The position numbers and the translations under genes are program-made. Below, piece after piece: positions 27,757 through 38,281 of a stretch of 64,000 nt of DNA (positions are counted from its first letter, which is position 1; each line of letters begins with the position of its first letter). The stretch is from positions 303,970 through 367,969 of the forward strand of contig NZ_JASPGD010000002.1 of NCBI RefSeq assembly GCF_030232885.1, written 5' to 3'. Source of the stretch: Corynebacterium sp. MSK297 (GTDB lineage: Bacteria > Actinomycetota > Actinomycetes > Mycobacteriales > Mycobacteriaceae). The notes under the pieces were generated by a model. The model worked only from the letters and a program-made list of their open reading frames with translations, was not told the origin of the DNA and did not search any database.

Positions 27757-28167
27757 CTAGTTCAGGTGCTTGCGGTTCAAGCCGTCATAAAAGCCAACCG
27801 CGTATTCCCACGGGGTGTAGCGATCAGTATTTGGCTGCGCGGACGGCTCATGCACGGGCGCTAGTTCACCGTCGAGGGTAGAACGCATATTCGCGGCCAT
27901 GATGTCCCAGTCATAGTAGTGCTGTTCTTCGCAGTCTTCGCAGATGAAAAATATGCCATCGATGCCGAATTGCGGCAGGATCTTTGCCATGCCGCGTACC
28001 ATGCGTAGGTCCTGTTCCAGCATGATGCGTTCTTCGTCGGAAAGCTCCGGCATGGGCTCGTCAGCGTCGAGGAACGACGCCGGATCGTTCGGATCATCGG
28101 CGAAGGGATCGCGGGGCATATTCGAGTCAAAGTCCACATAGCACAGACTATTGTCAAAACCACTCAT
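27757..28167 (-). CDS. DUF5319 family protein, Rv3412-like
   Basis: Encodes 136 residues from ATG 28167, with GGGGGAA 6 nt before it. The acidic N-terminal part has PFADDPNDPASFLDADEP. The centre has FICEDCEEQHYYDWDIM, a C-x2-C with adjacent histidine that could bind metal. It ends DRYTPWEYAVGFYDGLNR. This matches the conserved actinobacterial protein Rv3412, located between sigD-rsdA and guaB2 in M. tuberculosis. Function is unknown. The first 16 residues are less conserved, and an internal ATG at 28119 is an alternative start. Confidence 0.85.
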   Translation of the reverse strand: MSGFDNSLCYVDFDSNMPRDPFADDPNDPASFLDADEPMPELSDEERIMLEQDLRMVRGMAKILPQFGIDGIFFICEDCEEQHYYDWDIMAANMRSTLDGELAPVHEPSAQPNTDRYTPWEYAVGFYDGLNRKHLN

Positions 28168-28289
28168 ATTCAATTCCCCCGGCTAGCCCTTGAGCTGATC
28201 AAGCAACTACGATGTGACTACAGAGCTGACACTAGGCTGACACTAGATAGCTGCATTCGACGGCTAGCTATGGCTGATTACCGGGCTGA

Positions 28290-29840
<1,551 letters not shown>

Positions 29841-29849
29841 AGCTACTTT

Positions 29850-29888
29850 GAGAAGCTATCTCGAGAAGTTATCTCGAGAAGCTCACGC
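29850..29888 (+). repeat. 13-bp tandem repeat after guaB
   Basis: Gagaagctatctc, gagaagttatctc and gagaagctcacgc follow one another between guaB and guaB3. The ctcgaga core is palindromic. A similar ctcgagaa is found just after glmM. Confidence 0.8.
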
Positions 29889-29920
29889 ATAACGTTTGTC
29901 GTTATAGGAAGGTTTATTTA

Positions 29921-31081
29921 GTGCGCGAATATGCAGAGATAGGGATCGGCCGTGAGGCGCGCCGTACCTACGGGCTTGAGGATATTTCCATCATCCCGAC
30001 CCGTCGTACCCGCTCCTCGAAGGACGTCGATACTACTTGGAGCATTGACGCTTATCACTTCGATATCCCGGTCTGCTCGCATGCTTCTGATGCGTTGGCT
30101 AGCCCGGAGTTCATCATTGAGATGGGTAAGCAAGGTGGTCTGGGCATCATCAATGCGGAAGGGCTGTGGGGGCGTGTCGACGACCTCGCTGGCGCTGTTG
30201 AGGCCGTAACCAAGGCGGAAAACCCTACTGAGTATCTGCAGAAGCTGCATGCGCTGCCACTCGATGTGGAGCTGCTGGCGCGCCGTATCGCTGAGGTCCG
30301 GGAATCCGGTGTGACCGTTGCGGTGCGTGTGTCGCCGCAGCGGGCGCGGGAATTAGCGCCCAAGGTGATTGCAGCCGGCACTGAGATCCTGGTGATTCAG
30401 GGTACGCTGATTTCTGCTGAGCATGTTTCTGCTGACGGCGAGCCGCTGAACTTGAAGGAGTTCATTGGTTCGTTGGAAGTCCCCGTTATTGCTGGTGGCG
30501 CGGTGGATTACACAACTGCGCTGCATTTGATGCGTACGGGCGCGGCGGGCGTGATCGTGGGCGGCGGCGTGAATACCAATGATATTTCATTGGGTATCAA
30601 TGTCCCGAAAGCCACCGCGATCGCCGATATTGCTGCCGCGCGCCGGGATTATTTGGATGAGACCGGTGGCCGTTACGTGCATATTCTTGCCGACGGCATG
30701 CTGGCGAATGCTGGCGATATTGTTAAGGCAATCGCGTGTGGCGCCGATGCCGTCGTCCTCGGCCCGTTGTTGGCGCAGGCTGAGGAAGCCCCTGCGGGCG
30801 GTTGGTTCTGGCCGTCGGTGGCTGGCCACCCAAGCTTCCCGCGCGGATATGTGGAAATCTATAGCGATATTGAACTAGGCGCGGGTGTTAGTGGAGAAGA
30901 TCACGCTTTCGATCCCATGACGGTTGTGTCCAAGAATTCCCCGCTGGAAGTTGTGTTGCACGGCCCGTCGTCCGATCCATTTGGGCGGCAGAACTTGGTC
31001 GGTGGTTTGCGTCGTGCGATGGCAAAATGCGGGTACACCGATTTGAAGGCTTTCCAGAAAGTGGACTTGGCAGTGCACTAG
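29921..31081 (+). CDS. guaB3: GuaB3 family IMP dehydrogenase-related protein
   Basis: Encodes 386 residues from GTG 29921 (AGGAAGG 8 nt upstream). It begins IGIGREARRTYGLEDISIIP, characteristic of the actinobacterial GuaB3/IMPDH-related group. It has a TIM-barrel body without CBS domains. The family location of the catalytic cysteine loop is not seen in its GPGSIC form, so IMP oxidation is doubtful. Its place right after guaB equals Rv3410c. The biochemical role is not settled. Confidence 0.9.
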   Translation: MREYAEIGIGREARRTYGLEDISIIPTRRTRSSKDVDTTWSIDAYHFDIPVCSHASDALASPEFIIEMGKQGGLGIINAEGLWGRVDDLAGAVEAVTKAENPTEYLQKLHALPLDVELLARRIAEVRESGVTVAVRVSPQRARELAPKVIAAGTEILVIQGTLISAEHVSADGEPLNLKEFIGSLEVPVIAGGAVDYTTALHLMRTGAAGVIVGGGVNTNDISLGINVPKATAIADIAAARRDYLDETGGRYVHILADGMLANAGDIVKAIACGADAVVLGPLLAQAEEAPAGGWFWPSVAGHPSFPRGYVEIYSDIELGAGVSGEDHAFDPMTVVSKNSPLEVVLHGPSSDPFGRQNLVGGLRRAMAKCGYTDLKAFQKVDLAVH

Positions 31082-31125
31082 CACCCGGTGCCGGGTGTGT
31101 TAAGTACCTGGCGTTGGCTGTTGTG

Positions 31126-31332
31126 CTAATCCAGGTTTTTCTTGCGGCTTCGGGCTTCGGCGCGGAGCCGTTTTTCTGTACGCTTCGTAGCACCCTTTGT
31201 GCCAATGTCGTGCAGCTTTTTCACCTTCGCCCACGGCGCGCTATCCGCGCCAGAGCCCTCGGTTCCTACGGTTTGCACCACGGACGCGGCGATAACTACA
31301 CCAATGGCTACTAGTTTCAGTGTGCTAGGCAT
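31126..31332 (-). CDS. Small basic protein with N-terminal hydrophobic helix
   Basis: Encodes 68 residues from ATG 31332. A hydrophobic stretch at residues 4-19 (TLKLVAIGVVIAASVVQ) serves as anchor or signal. A strongly basic tail follows (KRTEKRLRAEARSRKKNLD). It lies convergent to guaB3 and divergent from guaA. No ribosome-binding site is evident. I do not recognise the family. A possible longer start at 31374 would run through a tandem repeat and is less likely. Confidence 0.5.
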   Translation of the reverse strand: MPSTLKLVAIGVVIAASVVQTVGTEGSGADSAPWAKVKKLHDIGTKGATKRTEKRLRAEARSRKKNLD

Positions 31333-31346
31333 CGGCGTGCATCGCT

Positions 31347-31388
31347 TGGGTTGTGCACTGCCTGGGTTGTGCACTGCCTGGGTTGTGG
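31347..31388 (+). repeat. 16-bp tandem repeat in the guaA promoter region
   Basis: Tgggttgtgcactgcc at 31347 and 31363, then a partial third copy from 31379. The array ends 21 bp before the guaA start, so copy number changes would alter the guaA upstream region. Confidence 0.85.
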
Positions 31389-31409
31389 CCGTGAGTTAAA
31401 CTATGGGGC

Positions 31410-32984
31410 GTGACTGATGCAGCAACTCCACGTCCTGTCCTTGTCGTCGACTTCGGTGCGCAATACGCGCAGCTGATCGCGCGTCGTGTGCGCGAGGCAC
31501 AGATGTATTCCGAGGTCATCGCCCACGATGCGCCAATTGCGCAATTCCGGGAGAAAAACCCGGTTGCCCTGGTGCTCACTGGCGGCCCGAGCTCTGTGTA
31601 TGCCGATGGTGCGCCGTCGTTGCAGCCAGAATTGTTGGAGCTGGGAGTACCGGTTTTTGGTATTTGTTATGGCTTCCAGGCTATGACGCACGCATTGGGC
31701 GGTACCGTCGCCCAGACTGGTAAGCGCGAATATGGCCGTACGGATCTGACGCTTGCCGACGGCTGTGGCGTGTTGCACGAGGGCTTGGCAGAGACCCACA
31801 AAGTGTGGATGTCGCATGGCGATTCCGTCTCAAAGGCTCCGGAAGGATTCGAGGTTACGGCTACTTCCGAGGGTGCGCCTGTGGCGGCGTTTGAGTGCTT
31901 GGAAAAGAAGATGGCTGGCGTGCAGTACCACCCTGAGGTGTTGCACAGCCCGCATGGTCAGCACGTGCTGGAGCGTTTTTTGACGCAGGTTGCGGGCTTG
32001 CAGCCGACGTGGACCCCGGGTGCTATTGCGGAGTCTTTGGTGGCTGACGTCCGCGCCCAGATCGGCGAGGGCCGCGCTATTTGTGCCCTGTCCGGTGGCG
32101 TGGATTCCGCGGTGGCTGCGGCGCTGGTGCAGCGCGCGATTGGCGACCGGTTGACTTGTGTATTCGTTGATCATGGCTTGCTGCGTTCCGGTGAGCGTGA
32201 GCAGGTAGAGCAGGATTTCGTTGCTGCTACCGGTGCGCGCCTGGTCACCGTCGACGAACGCGAGGCCTTCTTGCAGAAGTTGGCTGGCGTGACCGATCCG
32301 GAGGCCAAACGTAAGGCGATTGGAGCGGAGTTCATCCGTTCCTTCGAACGTGCGGTTGCTGGTGTCTTGGATGATGCACCAGAAGGCGCTTCCGTGGATT
32401 TCTTGGTGCAGGGCACGCTGTATCCGGATGTTGTGGAATCCGGCGGGGGATCGGGTACTGCGAATATTAAATCGCACCACAACGTCGGTGGTTTGCCGGA
32501 TGATGTGGAATTCGAGCTGGTGGAGCCGCTGCGTTTGCTGTTTAAGGATGAGGTTCGTGCGGTAGGCCGTGAGTTGGGCTTGCCGGATGAGATTGTTTCG
32601 CGCCAGCCGTTCCCGGGCCCTGGTTTGGGTATTCGCATTATCGGTGAGGTCACCGCTGATCGTTTGGAAACCCTGCGTGCTGCCGATCTGATTGCCCGCG
32701 AGGAACTCACCGCTGCCGGTATGGATGCCGAGATTTGGCAGTGCCCGGTGGTGTTGCTTGCCGACGTGCGTTCTGTCGGTGTGCAGGGCGATGGCCGCAC
32801 CTATGGGCACCCGATTGTGCTGCGCCCGGTGTCGTCGGAAGATGCGATGACTGCCGACTGGACTCGCGTGCCGTATGAGGTGCTAGAGACGATCTCGACG
32901 CGCATTACCAACGAGGTTGCGGAGGTCAACCGAGTGGTCGTCGACGTGACGTCGAAGCCGCCGGGAACCATCGAGTGGGAATAA
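31410..32984 (+). CDS. guaA: GMP synthase (glutamine-hydrolysing)
   Basis: Encodes 524 residues from GTG 31410. The class I glutaminase has [33 protein letters not shown] (catalytic Cys) and GVQYHPEV. The ATP-pyrophosphatase has the P-loop [16 protein letters not shown]. The dimer domain ends with the canonical [11 protein letters not shown]. It aminates XMP to GMP, completing the pathway begun by guaB. A weak GGGG precedes the start. Confidence 0.97.
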   Translation: MTDAATPRPVLVVDFGAQYAQLIARRVREAQMYSEVIAHDAPIAQFREKNPVALVLTGGPSSVYADGAPSLQPELLELGVPVFGICYGFQAMTHALGGTVAQTGKREYGRTDLTLADGCGVLHEGLAETHKVWMSHGDSVSKAPEGFEVTATSEGAPVAAFECLEKKMAGVQYHPEVLHSPHGQHVLERFLTQVAGLQPTWTPGAIAESLVADVRAQIGEGRAICALSGGVDSAVAAALVQRAIGDRLTCVFVDHGLLRSGEREQVEQDFVAATGARLVTVDEREAFLQKLAGVTDPEAKRKAIGAEFIRSFERAVAGVLDDAPEGASVDFLVQGTLYPDVVESGGGSGTANIKSHHNVGGLPDDVEFELVEPLRLLFKDEVRAVGRELGLPDEIVSRQPFPGPGLGIRIIGEVTADRLETLRAADLIAREELTAAGMDAEIWQCPVVLLADVRSVGVQGDGRTYGHPIVLRPVSSEDAMTADWTRVPYEVLETISTRITNEVAEVNRVVVDVTSKPPGTIEWE

Positions 32985-33048
32985 GGAGTAGTTGAAAATG
33001 CTGGGCCTGAAGCTAGTTTAGATCTCAGTTTTCTTCAGGCGCTTGGCG

Positions 33049-33322
33049 TTAGCGCTTTCGAGTCTCAGCTCCGGAGATGAAAACGATCAGTCCTAGTGTC
33101 GCTATTGCCATCGTCGCTAATGCCGAAGCTATTTCGGTAATAGTCAATATGATGGCAATTAACGCTAGTACTATGGATACAATGTTGTGAATCCGCATTT
33201 TTTTTAAAGCAATTCTCACGAATTCCTGAAATTCCGGCATGAACCTGGCTTTGAATAGTACCAAGAGGTGCCGCCGCCACTAGAATTGTTGTAGTTAATT
33301 TCCTGGTTATTAGATTTCTCAT
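33049..33322 (-). pseudogene. Small exported or membrane protein gene with a frameshift in a T8/A8 tract
   Basis: A perfect AGGAGG stands 5 nt before ATG 33322. The frame from there gives a signal-peptide-like start (MRNLITRKLTTTILVAAAPLG) but then hydrophilic, unconvincing sequence to 33065. A second frame takes over exactly at a run of eight A (33198-33205, T on the plus strand). It encodes RIHNIVSIVLALIAIILTIT and a second hydrophobic segment, ending at 33049. Joining both gives about 90 residues with a leader and one or two membrane helices. This is either a true frameshift or a homopolymer that can vary. An iron-type promoter lies upstream. Confidence 0.55.
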
Positions 33323-33389
33323 TTTTCCTCCTAGTCAGTGGGCTTGACAACCCTGTGCTTATGCAGAAGCCCTCTTGGGTAAGATTATT

Positions 33390-33417
33390 TTATTAAACTT
33401 TGCCTAACCTTATTCAA
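33390..33417 (-). promoter_or_regulatory. Promoter with DtxR/IdeR-like box
   Basis: On the minus strand TTGAAT (33412-33417), 16 bp and TAATAA (33390-33395) form a promoter for the gene starting at 33322. The spacer holds taaggttaggcaaagttta (33394-33412), which matches the DtxR consensus TTAGGTTAGCCTAACCTAA at about 13 of 19 positions. Iron repression is therefore plausible. A second, poorer ttaggtaagg lies at 33428. Confidence 0.5.
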
Positions 33418-33440
33418 TAATGAAACTTTAGGTAAGGATA

Positions 33441-33630
33441 GGATGTATGGAAAATAATCTGATTTTCTGGGTCTACACAGTGGAGATGTTAGATCCTTGA
33501 TAGCCCCAGGGTCACTTAATGTCTTATTTTGACTGATCGCTAAGATGTAGCGCCCGTTGTCATGTAGATCCATCAGGCTAAGATAGTTTGTCCGTTTCTC
33601 TAGGTGCGATACCTCCAAATGTTCGAACAT
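33441..33630 (-). pseudogene. Possible remnant of a siderophore ABC transporter ATPase
   Basis: The minus frame from 33630 reads HLEVSHLEKRTNYLSLMDLHD, then GRYILAIS and NKTLSDPGAIKDLTSPL. It recalls the C-terminal third of FepC-type ATPases (HD-loop, ARYAD, gapped, then the G-A-P...LTP element), with deletions. There is no P-loop and no proper start. The resemblance is weak. The fragment lies between the iron-type promoter and imuA'. Confidence 0.25.
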
Positions 33631-33667
33631 GGTTGCGCGTTTAGAAAACCTGTGCCATACTTTCGCT
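33623..33667 (+). promoter_or_regulatory. imuA' promoter with LexA-like box, leaderless start
   Basis: TTGCGC (33633-33638), 17 bp, CATACT (33656-33661) is a good sigma-A promoter. Its expected start point, 7 nt on, is the A of ATG 33668. TCGAACATGGTTGCGC (33623-33638) resembles the actinobacterial SOS box (TCGAACnnnTGTTCGA type) in its left half and overlaps the -35. The surrounding atgttcgaacat is a perfect palindrome. LexA control is expected for this mutagenesis operon. Confidence 0.65.
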
Positions 33668-34540
33668 ATGGCTCAAACAGCTATTCGTGCGCAGGAAGGG
33701 CAGGAGCGGCAAGAATCTGTGGCTGTTCTTGCCGACGCGCGTGCGGAGCGTGTGGCGTCATTACGGAATAGAATTGCTGGTTTAGAGTCCGCAGCAAACT
33801 TAACTCCTGTTCAACAAAAACCGCGCCTGCTCAGTAATGATTCCGTTCCTGAAGGAAATGAATCTTCTGTAGATCCATACCGTGTGGTGGAATTGTCCGG
33901 TCAGCTCGCTGGTGTTATTCCTGCCGGTGGGTTGCCGAAAAACTCTGTGTCTCATTGTAATGATTGCCCTGCACTCGTCTCTGAACTTATCGCACAAATT
34001 AGCGCACAGGGAAAAACAATCGCTATTGTGAACTGGTCAGAACTTTCCTTGGCGCAGGTTGGGGAAAGTGGGGATCTCTCAAAAATCATCACGGTTCCCA
34101 ACCCGGGCAGGGAGTGGATGACGGCGCTCGGCGTGCTGGCAGAAGGAGTAGATGTGTTGATTTACCGCAGCCCGCGTACCCATACTTTGAGCCCTACGCA
34201 AGCACGCCCGCTGCTGGCGAAAATCCGCAAGGGCAGGGCGGCTGTGCTCACTGTTGGTGCACAAGTGCCTTCACCGGCACTGACGATTAATGCTCAGGTC
34301 ACTGGTTTTTCTGGCATCGGTTGCGGTAGTGGGCGCATCCGAAATACAGAAATTGCGGTCAGCTCCTACAGCAAAACCCACCGGAATGGGCCTGTCATGC
34401 TCACGTGTGGTGCGCGCTCCAGCGCCGAACCTAGTGCCGCCGTACCTGGCCGTGCCGCACCTGGTGCCGCAGTATCTAGCAGCGCTGAACCAGTCAGTGC
34501 CGTACCTAGCAGCGCCGTACCACTACAGGCGGTGCAGTAA
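33668..34540 (+). CDS. imuA': ImuA' (mutasome accessory, RecA-like)
   Basis: Encodes 290 residues from ATG 33668. The ATG at 33629 was set aside because it lies inside the promoter and SOS box. The body shows a degraded RecA-like fold (GLPKNSVSHCNDCPALVSELIAQI without a real P-loop, then KTIAIVNW and GVDVLIYRSP). It is immediately upstream of imuB, as in the Rv3395c-Rv3394c pair. ImuA' helps recruit the error-prone polymerase complex after DNA damage. The last 40 residues are an Ala/Val/Pro/Ser repeat (SSAVP units, nt 34430-34530). Confidence 0.82.
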   Translation: MAQTAIRAQEGQERQESVAVLADARAERVASLRNRIAGLESAANLTPVQQKPRLLSNDSVPEGNESSVDPYRVVELSGQLAGVIPAGGLPKNSVSHCNDCPALVSELIAQISAQGKTIAIVNWSELSLAQVGESGDLSKIITVPNPGREWMTALGVLAEGVDVLIYRSPRTHTLSPTQARPLLAKIRKGRAAVLTVGAQVPSPALTINAQVTGFSGIGCGSGRIRNTEIAVSSYSKTHRNGPVMLTCGARSSAEPSAAVPGRAAPGAAVSSSAEPVSAVPSSAVPLQAVQ

Positions 34541-36229
34541 ATGACTGTCACGGTTCCGTCTCGCATTCAGCCGACAGCAGAGCGAAGCATTCAGCCTGCA
34601 GTAGAGATGCAACAGCATTCCCACAGGGTAGGCAACCGCATTGCCGTGTTGTGGTTTCCAGACTGGCCAGTACAAGCCGCATTGCTGGAAGAAACCCGCC
34701 AGGCCATTAGCGCAGAAAGTCCGGCTATCGCATTAGCCAGCAACCATCGCATCACAGCGTGCTGCGATAAAGCCCGCGGTCATGGGGTACGCCGTGGCAT
34801 GAAACTGCGCGCAGCCCAAGCATTGTGCCCATCCATGCTGGTGCGTGATACCGACCCGCAACGCGACGGGCGCTTGTTTAGCGCCATTGTCGAGGAACTG
34901 GAGGATGTCTCTGCATCCCTTGAGGTGCTGCGCCCTGGGATGGTTGCGCTGAACCTGACTGCCGCCACGCGTTTCTACGGTAGTGAACAAGCCGCTTTGG
35001 AACATTTCATTGATGCTGCTGCACACGAAGGAATCGATGCCACCGCTGGGGCTGCCGACGAGTTACCCACTGCCATCATCGCTGCCCGGCACCGTGTGCT
35101 TGGAACCGTCGTCCAGCCCGGTGGTTCTGTTGCATTCTTGCGGCAGCAACCATTGTCTGTGCTGCTCGCAGAACCCGCGCTCGGTTGTCAGAAAGACACC
35201 GTGGAAACCCTTGTTGGTCTGGGTATTTCCACCTTGGGCGAGCTTACTGAACTGCCTACCACTGCGATCAGCACTCGCTTCGGCAGCGCGGGCCTGCACT
35301 GCCACCGCATCGCTAGCGCGCAACAGCAACGCAAAGTCGCTCCCGATGCAGCAGAGCTGGACCTGTCGGCTACCATCGCGCCGGAAGAACCCATCACGCG
35401 TGTTGATGAAGCCGCCTTTATTGCGCGTATGCTCGCCAACCAGGTGCACCAGCAACTGGCCGCACAGGGGCTGAATTGTGTGCGCATCAAAATTGCCGCA
35501 GAAACTGACGACGGAACGACGATTTCTCAAGTCTGGCGCACCACCACGGCACTGACAGAACACGCCACTGCCGAACGGGTGCGCTGGCAACTCGATGGAT
35601 GGCTTTCCAGCGGTGGGGCCGGGGCGATCGTGGAATTATCCCTGATCCCACTGGAAACTCAAATACCTACTGCCACCGGCTCCATCATCGAGGCCGAGAC
35701 CGCGGTGGCAGAAGAAACCACCGCCACCGTGGTCTCCCGGCTGCAGTCCATACTTGGCTTTGATGCGGTGCAGCAACCACACGCTGCTGGTGGCCGGGGA
35801 GTTGCCGAGCGTGTGCGCTTTCTGCCCTACGGGCAAGCCCTAGAAAATAGCCCAGAACACGATCAACACACCACCGGCTGGATCGGTGCCATCCCTACAC
35901 CATTGCCGACACGGCTTGGCGGCGGGCTAGAACATCCAGCTAGCGGGGTGCGTTTAGTCGATGAGCACGGCACCGAGGTGTTTGTCACTGCAGAAGCCGT
36001 GCTCAGCGCAGATCCCGTCGGTATGGCTTGGGGCAAGAAGAGATTCCGTGTGCTTGGCTGGTCTGCGCCCTGGCCTGTGGATACCGGGTGGTGGGACAGT
36101 GAGACGGAAGCAGAGGAGCAGCGACTCGCGCGGATGCAGCTCGTCGGCAAGAGCCCTGATGATAAATACCCGAAAGCTTGGTTGTTGGTGTGGTGGCGCC
36201 GCAGCTGGCGCATCGAGGCTATGTACTAA
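34541..36229 (+). CDS. imuB: ImuB, Y-family polymerase-like mutasome hub
   Basis: Encodes 562 residues, starting directly after the imuA' stop. A Y-family (DinB/UmuC-like) fold begins RIAVLWFPDWPVQAALLEE, followed by RGHGVRRGMKLRAAQALCP. Where active polymerases have the S-x-D-E metal site it reads DVSASLEVLRPGMVALNLT, so the catalytic acids are missing, as is usual in ImuB. The protein links DnaE2 to the sliding clamp. No clear clamp-binding motif was pinned down by eye. It presumably shares the SOS promoter of imuA'. Confidence 0.92.
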   Translation: MTVTVPSRIQPTAERSIQPAVEMQQHSHRVGNRIAVLWFPDWPVQAALLEETRQAISAESPAIALASNHRITACCDKARGHGVRRGMKLRAAQALCPSMLVRDTDPQRDGRLFSAIVEELEDVSASLEVLRPGMVALNLTAATRFYGSEQAALEHFIDAAAHEGIDATAGAADELPTAIIAARHRVLGTVVQPGGSVAFLRQQPLSVLLAEPALGCQKDTVETLVGLGISTLGELTELPTTAISTRFGSAGLHCHRIASAQQQRKVAPDAAELDLSATIAPEEPITRVDEAAFIARMLANQVHQQLAAQGLNCVRIKIAAETDDGTTISQVWRTTTALTEHATAERVRWQLDGWLSSGGAGAIVELSLIPLETQIPTATGSIIEAETAVAEETTATVVSRLQSILGFDAVQQPHAAGGRGVAERVRFLPYGQALENSPEHDQHTTGWIGAIPTPLPTRLGGGLEHPASGVRLVDEHGTEVFVTAEAVLSADPVGMAWGKKRFRVLGWSAPWPVDTGWWDSETEAEEQRLARMQLVGKSPDDKYPKAWLLVWWRRSWRIEAMY

Positions 36230-36255
36230 AGCTATGTACTAAGGCTGTGTATTAG
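36218..36255 (+). repeat. 13-bp tandem repeat spanning the imuB stop
   Basis: Gctatgtactaaa (36218-36230, includes the imuB TAA), gctatgtactaag (36231-36243) and the decayed gctgtgtattag (36244-36255). The third copy overlaps the end of the convergent lipoprotein gene. Confidence 0.88.
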
Positions 36256-37127
36256 TGCAAAATATCGATGACCAGCCGTGTCGGCCCGCGCAAAACTTGT
36301 ACAGAAAAGGGTTGTTTCATGTCCATCGCCAAGAAATATTGCGAACGGCCATCATGCATGCTTCCAGGAATGAAATCCTTAATAACACCCGGCTCCTGCT
36401 GTGATTCACTAGCCGAATCGTTGGCCTTGTCGATGAGTTTGTCCACATCCGGGCCGGAAAGCTTCTCGTCAATGGTCTCTGGCCGCACCGTGCCGTCGAT
36501 ATTGATATTCAGTGCAACGAGATGATCCATCTCGACAGGCCTGCCTGAGCCCTGGTGGAAAGGCTGCTCGGTATACGAGACATACCAGCCCGGCATCCCA
36601 TTGCCTGCCATCTCAAACACTATGCGGTCGAAGCCATCATGACCAGCCATGCGAATATCGGTGATGGCAAGCTCAGTAGGGGCCTCTACACGCTCAGTTT
36701 TGGGCGCGCCATCGGCATCGCCCAAAGCCGTTAACCCTGCGGGCGCAGAATGCTCCGGCTGCGGCGACGCCGGAGTCTGCGGTGGCTGGGTCTGGGGCGC
36801 GGATTCTGTCCCAGACCCGGATTCAGAACCGGAACCGGCTTTATTAGAGTTTTTGGGGTCGTGTGCGCCCGCCAAGTGGGTGGATGGATTGCGCAGGCTA
36901 AAAGCAGACGACTGAGAAGAATTCGTGCTCTCAGTGTCCGAACCTGCGCCGGAAGCAGCAGAATCCCTAGCGTCGTCTGGGGTATCAGCCTGGTAGCCAA
37001 CCTTATTTTCTCCGGCGGCAATATTGCCAGCACCAGTCTCGTCGTTCGTGCACGCGCCCAGCGCAAAGCAGGCCACCACAGCTATGGCAAGGCTAGGCAT
37101 GTGTCGCTTCCGGGAAACCATATCCAT
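36252..37127 (-). CDS. AMIN-like domain lipoprotein
   Basis: Encodes 291 residues. The N-terminus is a lipoprotein signal (SLAIAVVACFALGAC with lipobox LGAC near residue 26). A low-complexity Ser/Glu/Pro linker of about 120 residues follows. The C-terminal domain runs from LAITDIRMAGHDGFDRIVFEMAG to VQVLRGPTRLVIDILH, matching the actinobacterial AMIN-like domain, which probably binds a cell wall component. It should sit on the outer face of the membrane with the domain reaching into the wall. Convergent with imuB. Confidence 0.82.
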   Translation of the reverse strand: MDMVSRKRHMPSLAIAVVACFALGACTNDETGAGNIAAGENKVGYQADTPDDARDSAASGAGSDTESTNSSQSSAFSLRNPSTHLAGAHDPKNSNKAGSGSESGSGTESAPQTQPPQTPASPQPEHSAPAGLTALGDADGAPKTERVEAPTELAITDIRMAGHDGFDRIVFEMAGNGMPGWYVSYTEQPFHQGSGRPVEMDHLVALNINIDGTVRPETIDEKLSGPDVDKLIDKANDSASESQQEPGVIKDFIPGSMHDGRSQYFLAMDMKQPFSVQVLRGPTRLVIDILH

Positions 37128-37234
37128 TACCGTAGTCGCCGACTATGGGCGGACCAAAGAAAAACCAGTAAAAAGCACAAAGCGATAGGAAGACTCAACC
37201 AAATCGTTGCACAAATGTGTTCTAGGCTTAAGAC

Positions 37235-38245
37235 ATGAACCAGCCGCCATCCACACAGTCCACACAGATCACGGAACCCACACAGATCACGGAACCCACA
37301 CAGCCCACAGAACCCACGCAGCCACGATCGCGCCCAGCTCACACCCCACGCTGCTCAGATGTGCAGGTAGAACCTATGCCTGGCACAGCGAAACGCGACC
37401 GCATGTATGTGGTTTTCGAATGGCCCGCAGGTTGGAGCCGGGATGTGCTCGACGGCGACACCTTCGGTGTGGAGCTTTCCGCCCAGATCAAAGCGCACCT
37501 GGGTTCTGGTGTGGGTTTTCAACTTATCCGTAAGCCCGGCCGCGCCGGGCACCAGATGCCACAGCGCCACCGTGTGTACCTGGTGTATCCAGAGCAAGCC
37601 TATGCAGAACTGCTCTATGTCAGTGGCCCGGAAGATATTCTGCAGTTGGATCTAACAGGACCCGGAAACAATAAGCATCTCGACGCCCGCCCCAGCCGCG
37701 AGCCTCTGGTGCTGGTGTGCACCCATGCCAAGCGGGATGTCTGTTGCGCGGTGAAAGGCCGCCCACTGGCTGCGCATTTAGATCAGCAATCGCCGAACCC
37801 TGACGTGGTTTGGGAAACTTCACACACCAAAGGCCACCGTTTCGCCCCAGCGATGTTGTTGCTGCCTTGGGGGTATAGCTTCGGTCGAGTGAATGAACAC
37901 GCAGGCGAGCAGTTGGTCGCTAGCGCTCTAGAAGGGAAGTATTTTCATCCCGCCAACCGGGGCCGCGGGCTGTACGACGAGCCCAGCCAGGCCGCAGAGG
38001 TCGCCGTCGCTGGCCAGCTAATCGGGGCAGGAGAAACACTGTATTACCAGGATCTTGTCTCTGCGCAGCAGGTAGAAACTCTTGACGACGACGCTGCCGT
38101 GGTGGAAGTCTGCCACCGTGATGGACGAGCGTGGCACGTGACGCTGGCCCAAGAGCTTTTCGACGGCGTCGTGGCTTCCTGCGGGAAAAACCCTGCGACG
38201 AAGCCGGGCTGGGTAGTTACTGGTATGACGATGTCTTCTTCATGA
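37235..38245 (+). CDS. Sucrase/ferredoxin-like family protein
   Basis: Encodes 336 residues. The start RCSDVQVEPMPGTA followed by YVVFEWPAGW and the thioredoxin-like ferredoxin part VLVCTHAKRDVCCAVKGRPLA with C-x7-C-C place it in the Suc_Fer-like family (PF06999). HRFAPAMLLLPWGYSFGRV is also typical. It may bind a 2Fe-2S cluster; substrate and role are not known. The first 30 residues are a TQITEP repeat (nt 37261-37314) that is probably dispensable. Confidence 0.82.
   Translation: MNQPPSTQSTQITEPTQITEPTQPTEPTQPRSRPAHTPRCSDVQVEPMPGTAKRDRMYVVFEWPAGWSRDVLDGDTFGVELSAQIKAHLGSGVGFQLIRKPGRAGHQMPQRHRVYLVYPEQAYAELLYVSGPEDILQLDLTGPGNNKHLDARPSREPLVLVCTHAKRDVCCAVKGRPLAAHLDQQSPNPDVVWETSHTKGHRFAPAMLLLPWGYSFGRVNEHAGEQLVASALEGKYFHPANRGRGLYDEPSQAAEVAVAGQLIGAGETLYYQDLVSAQQVETLDDDAAVVEVCHRDGRAWHVTLAQELFDGVVASCGKNPATKPGWVVTGMTMSSS
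37261..37314 (+). repeat. 18-bp tandem repeat at the start of the Suc_Fer gene
   Basis: Cacacagatcacggaacc at 37261 and 37279 (identical), and a third diverged copy at 37297. It encodes TQITEP-TQITEP-TQPTEP in frame. Confidence 0.9.
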
Positions 38246-38281
38246 TTTTTACGGGCACAGTCTCCACGGTTTTCCTGCCGG

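Noticed and set aside
33629..33667. Upstream ATG (33629) as the imuA' start
   Set aside because: It lies within the LexA-like box and before the -10, so it would not be transcribed from the evident promoter.
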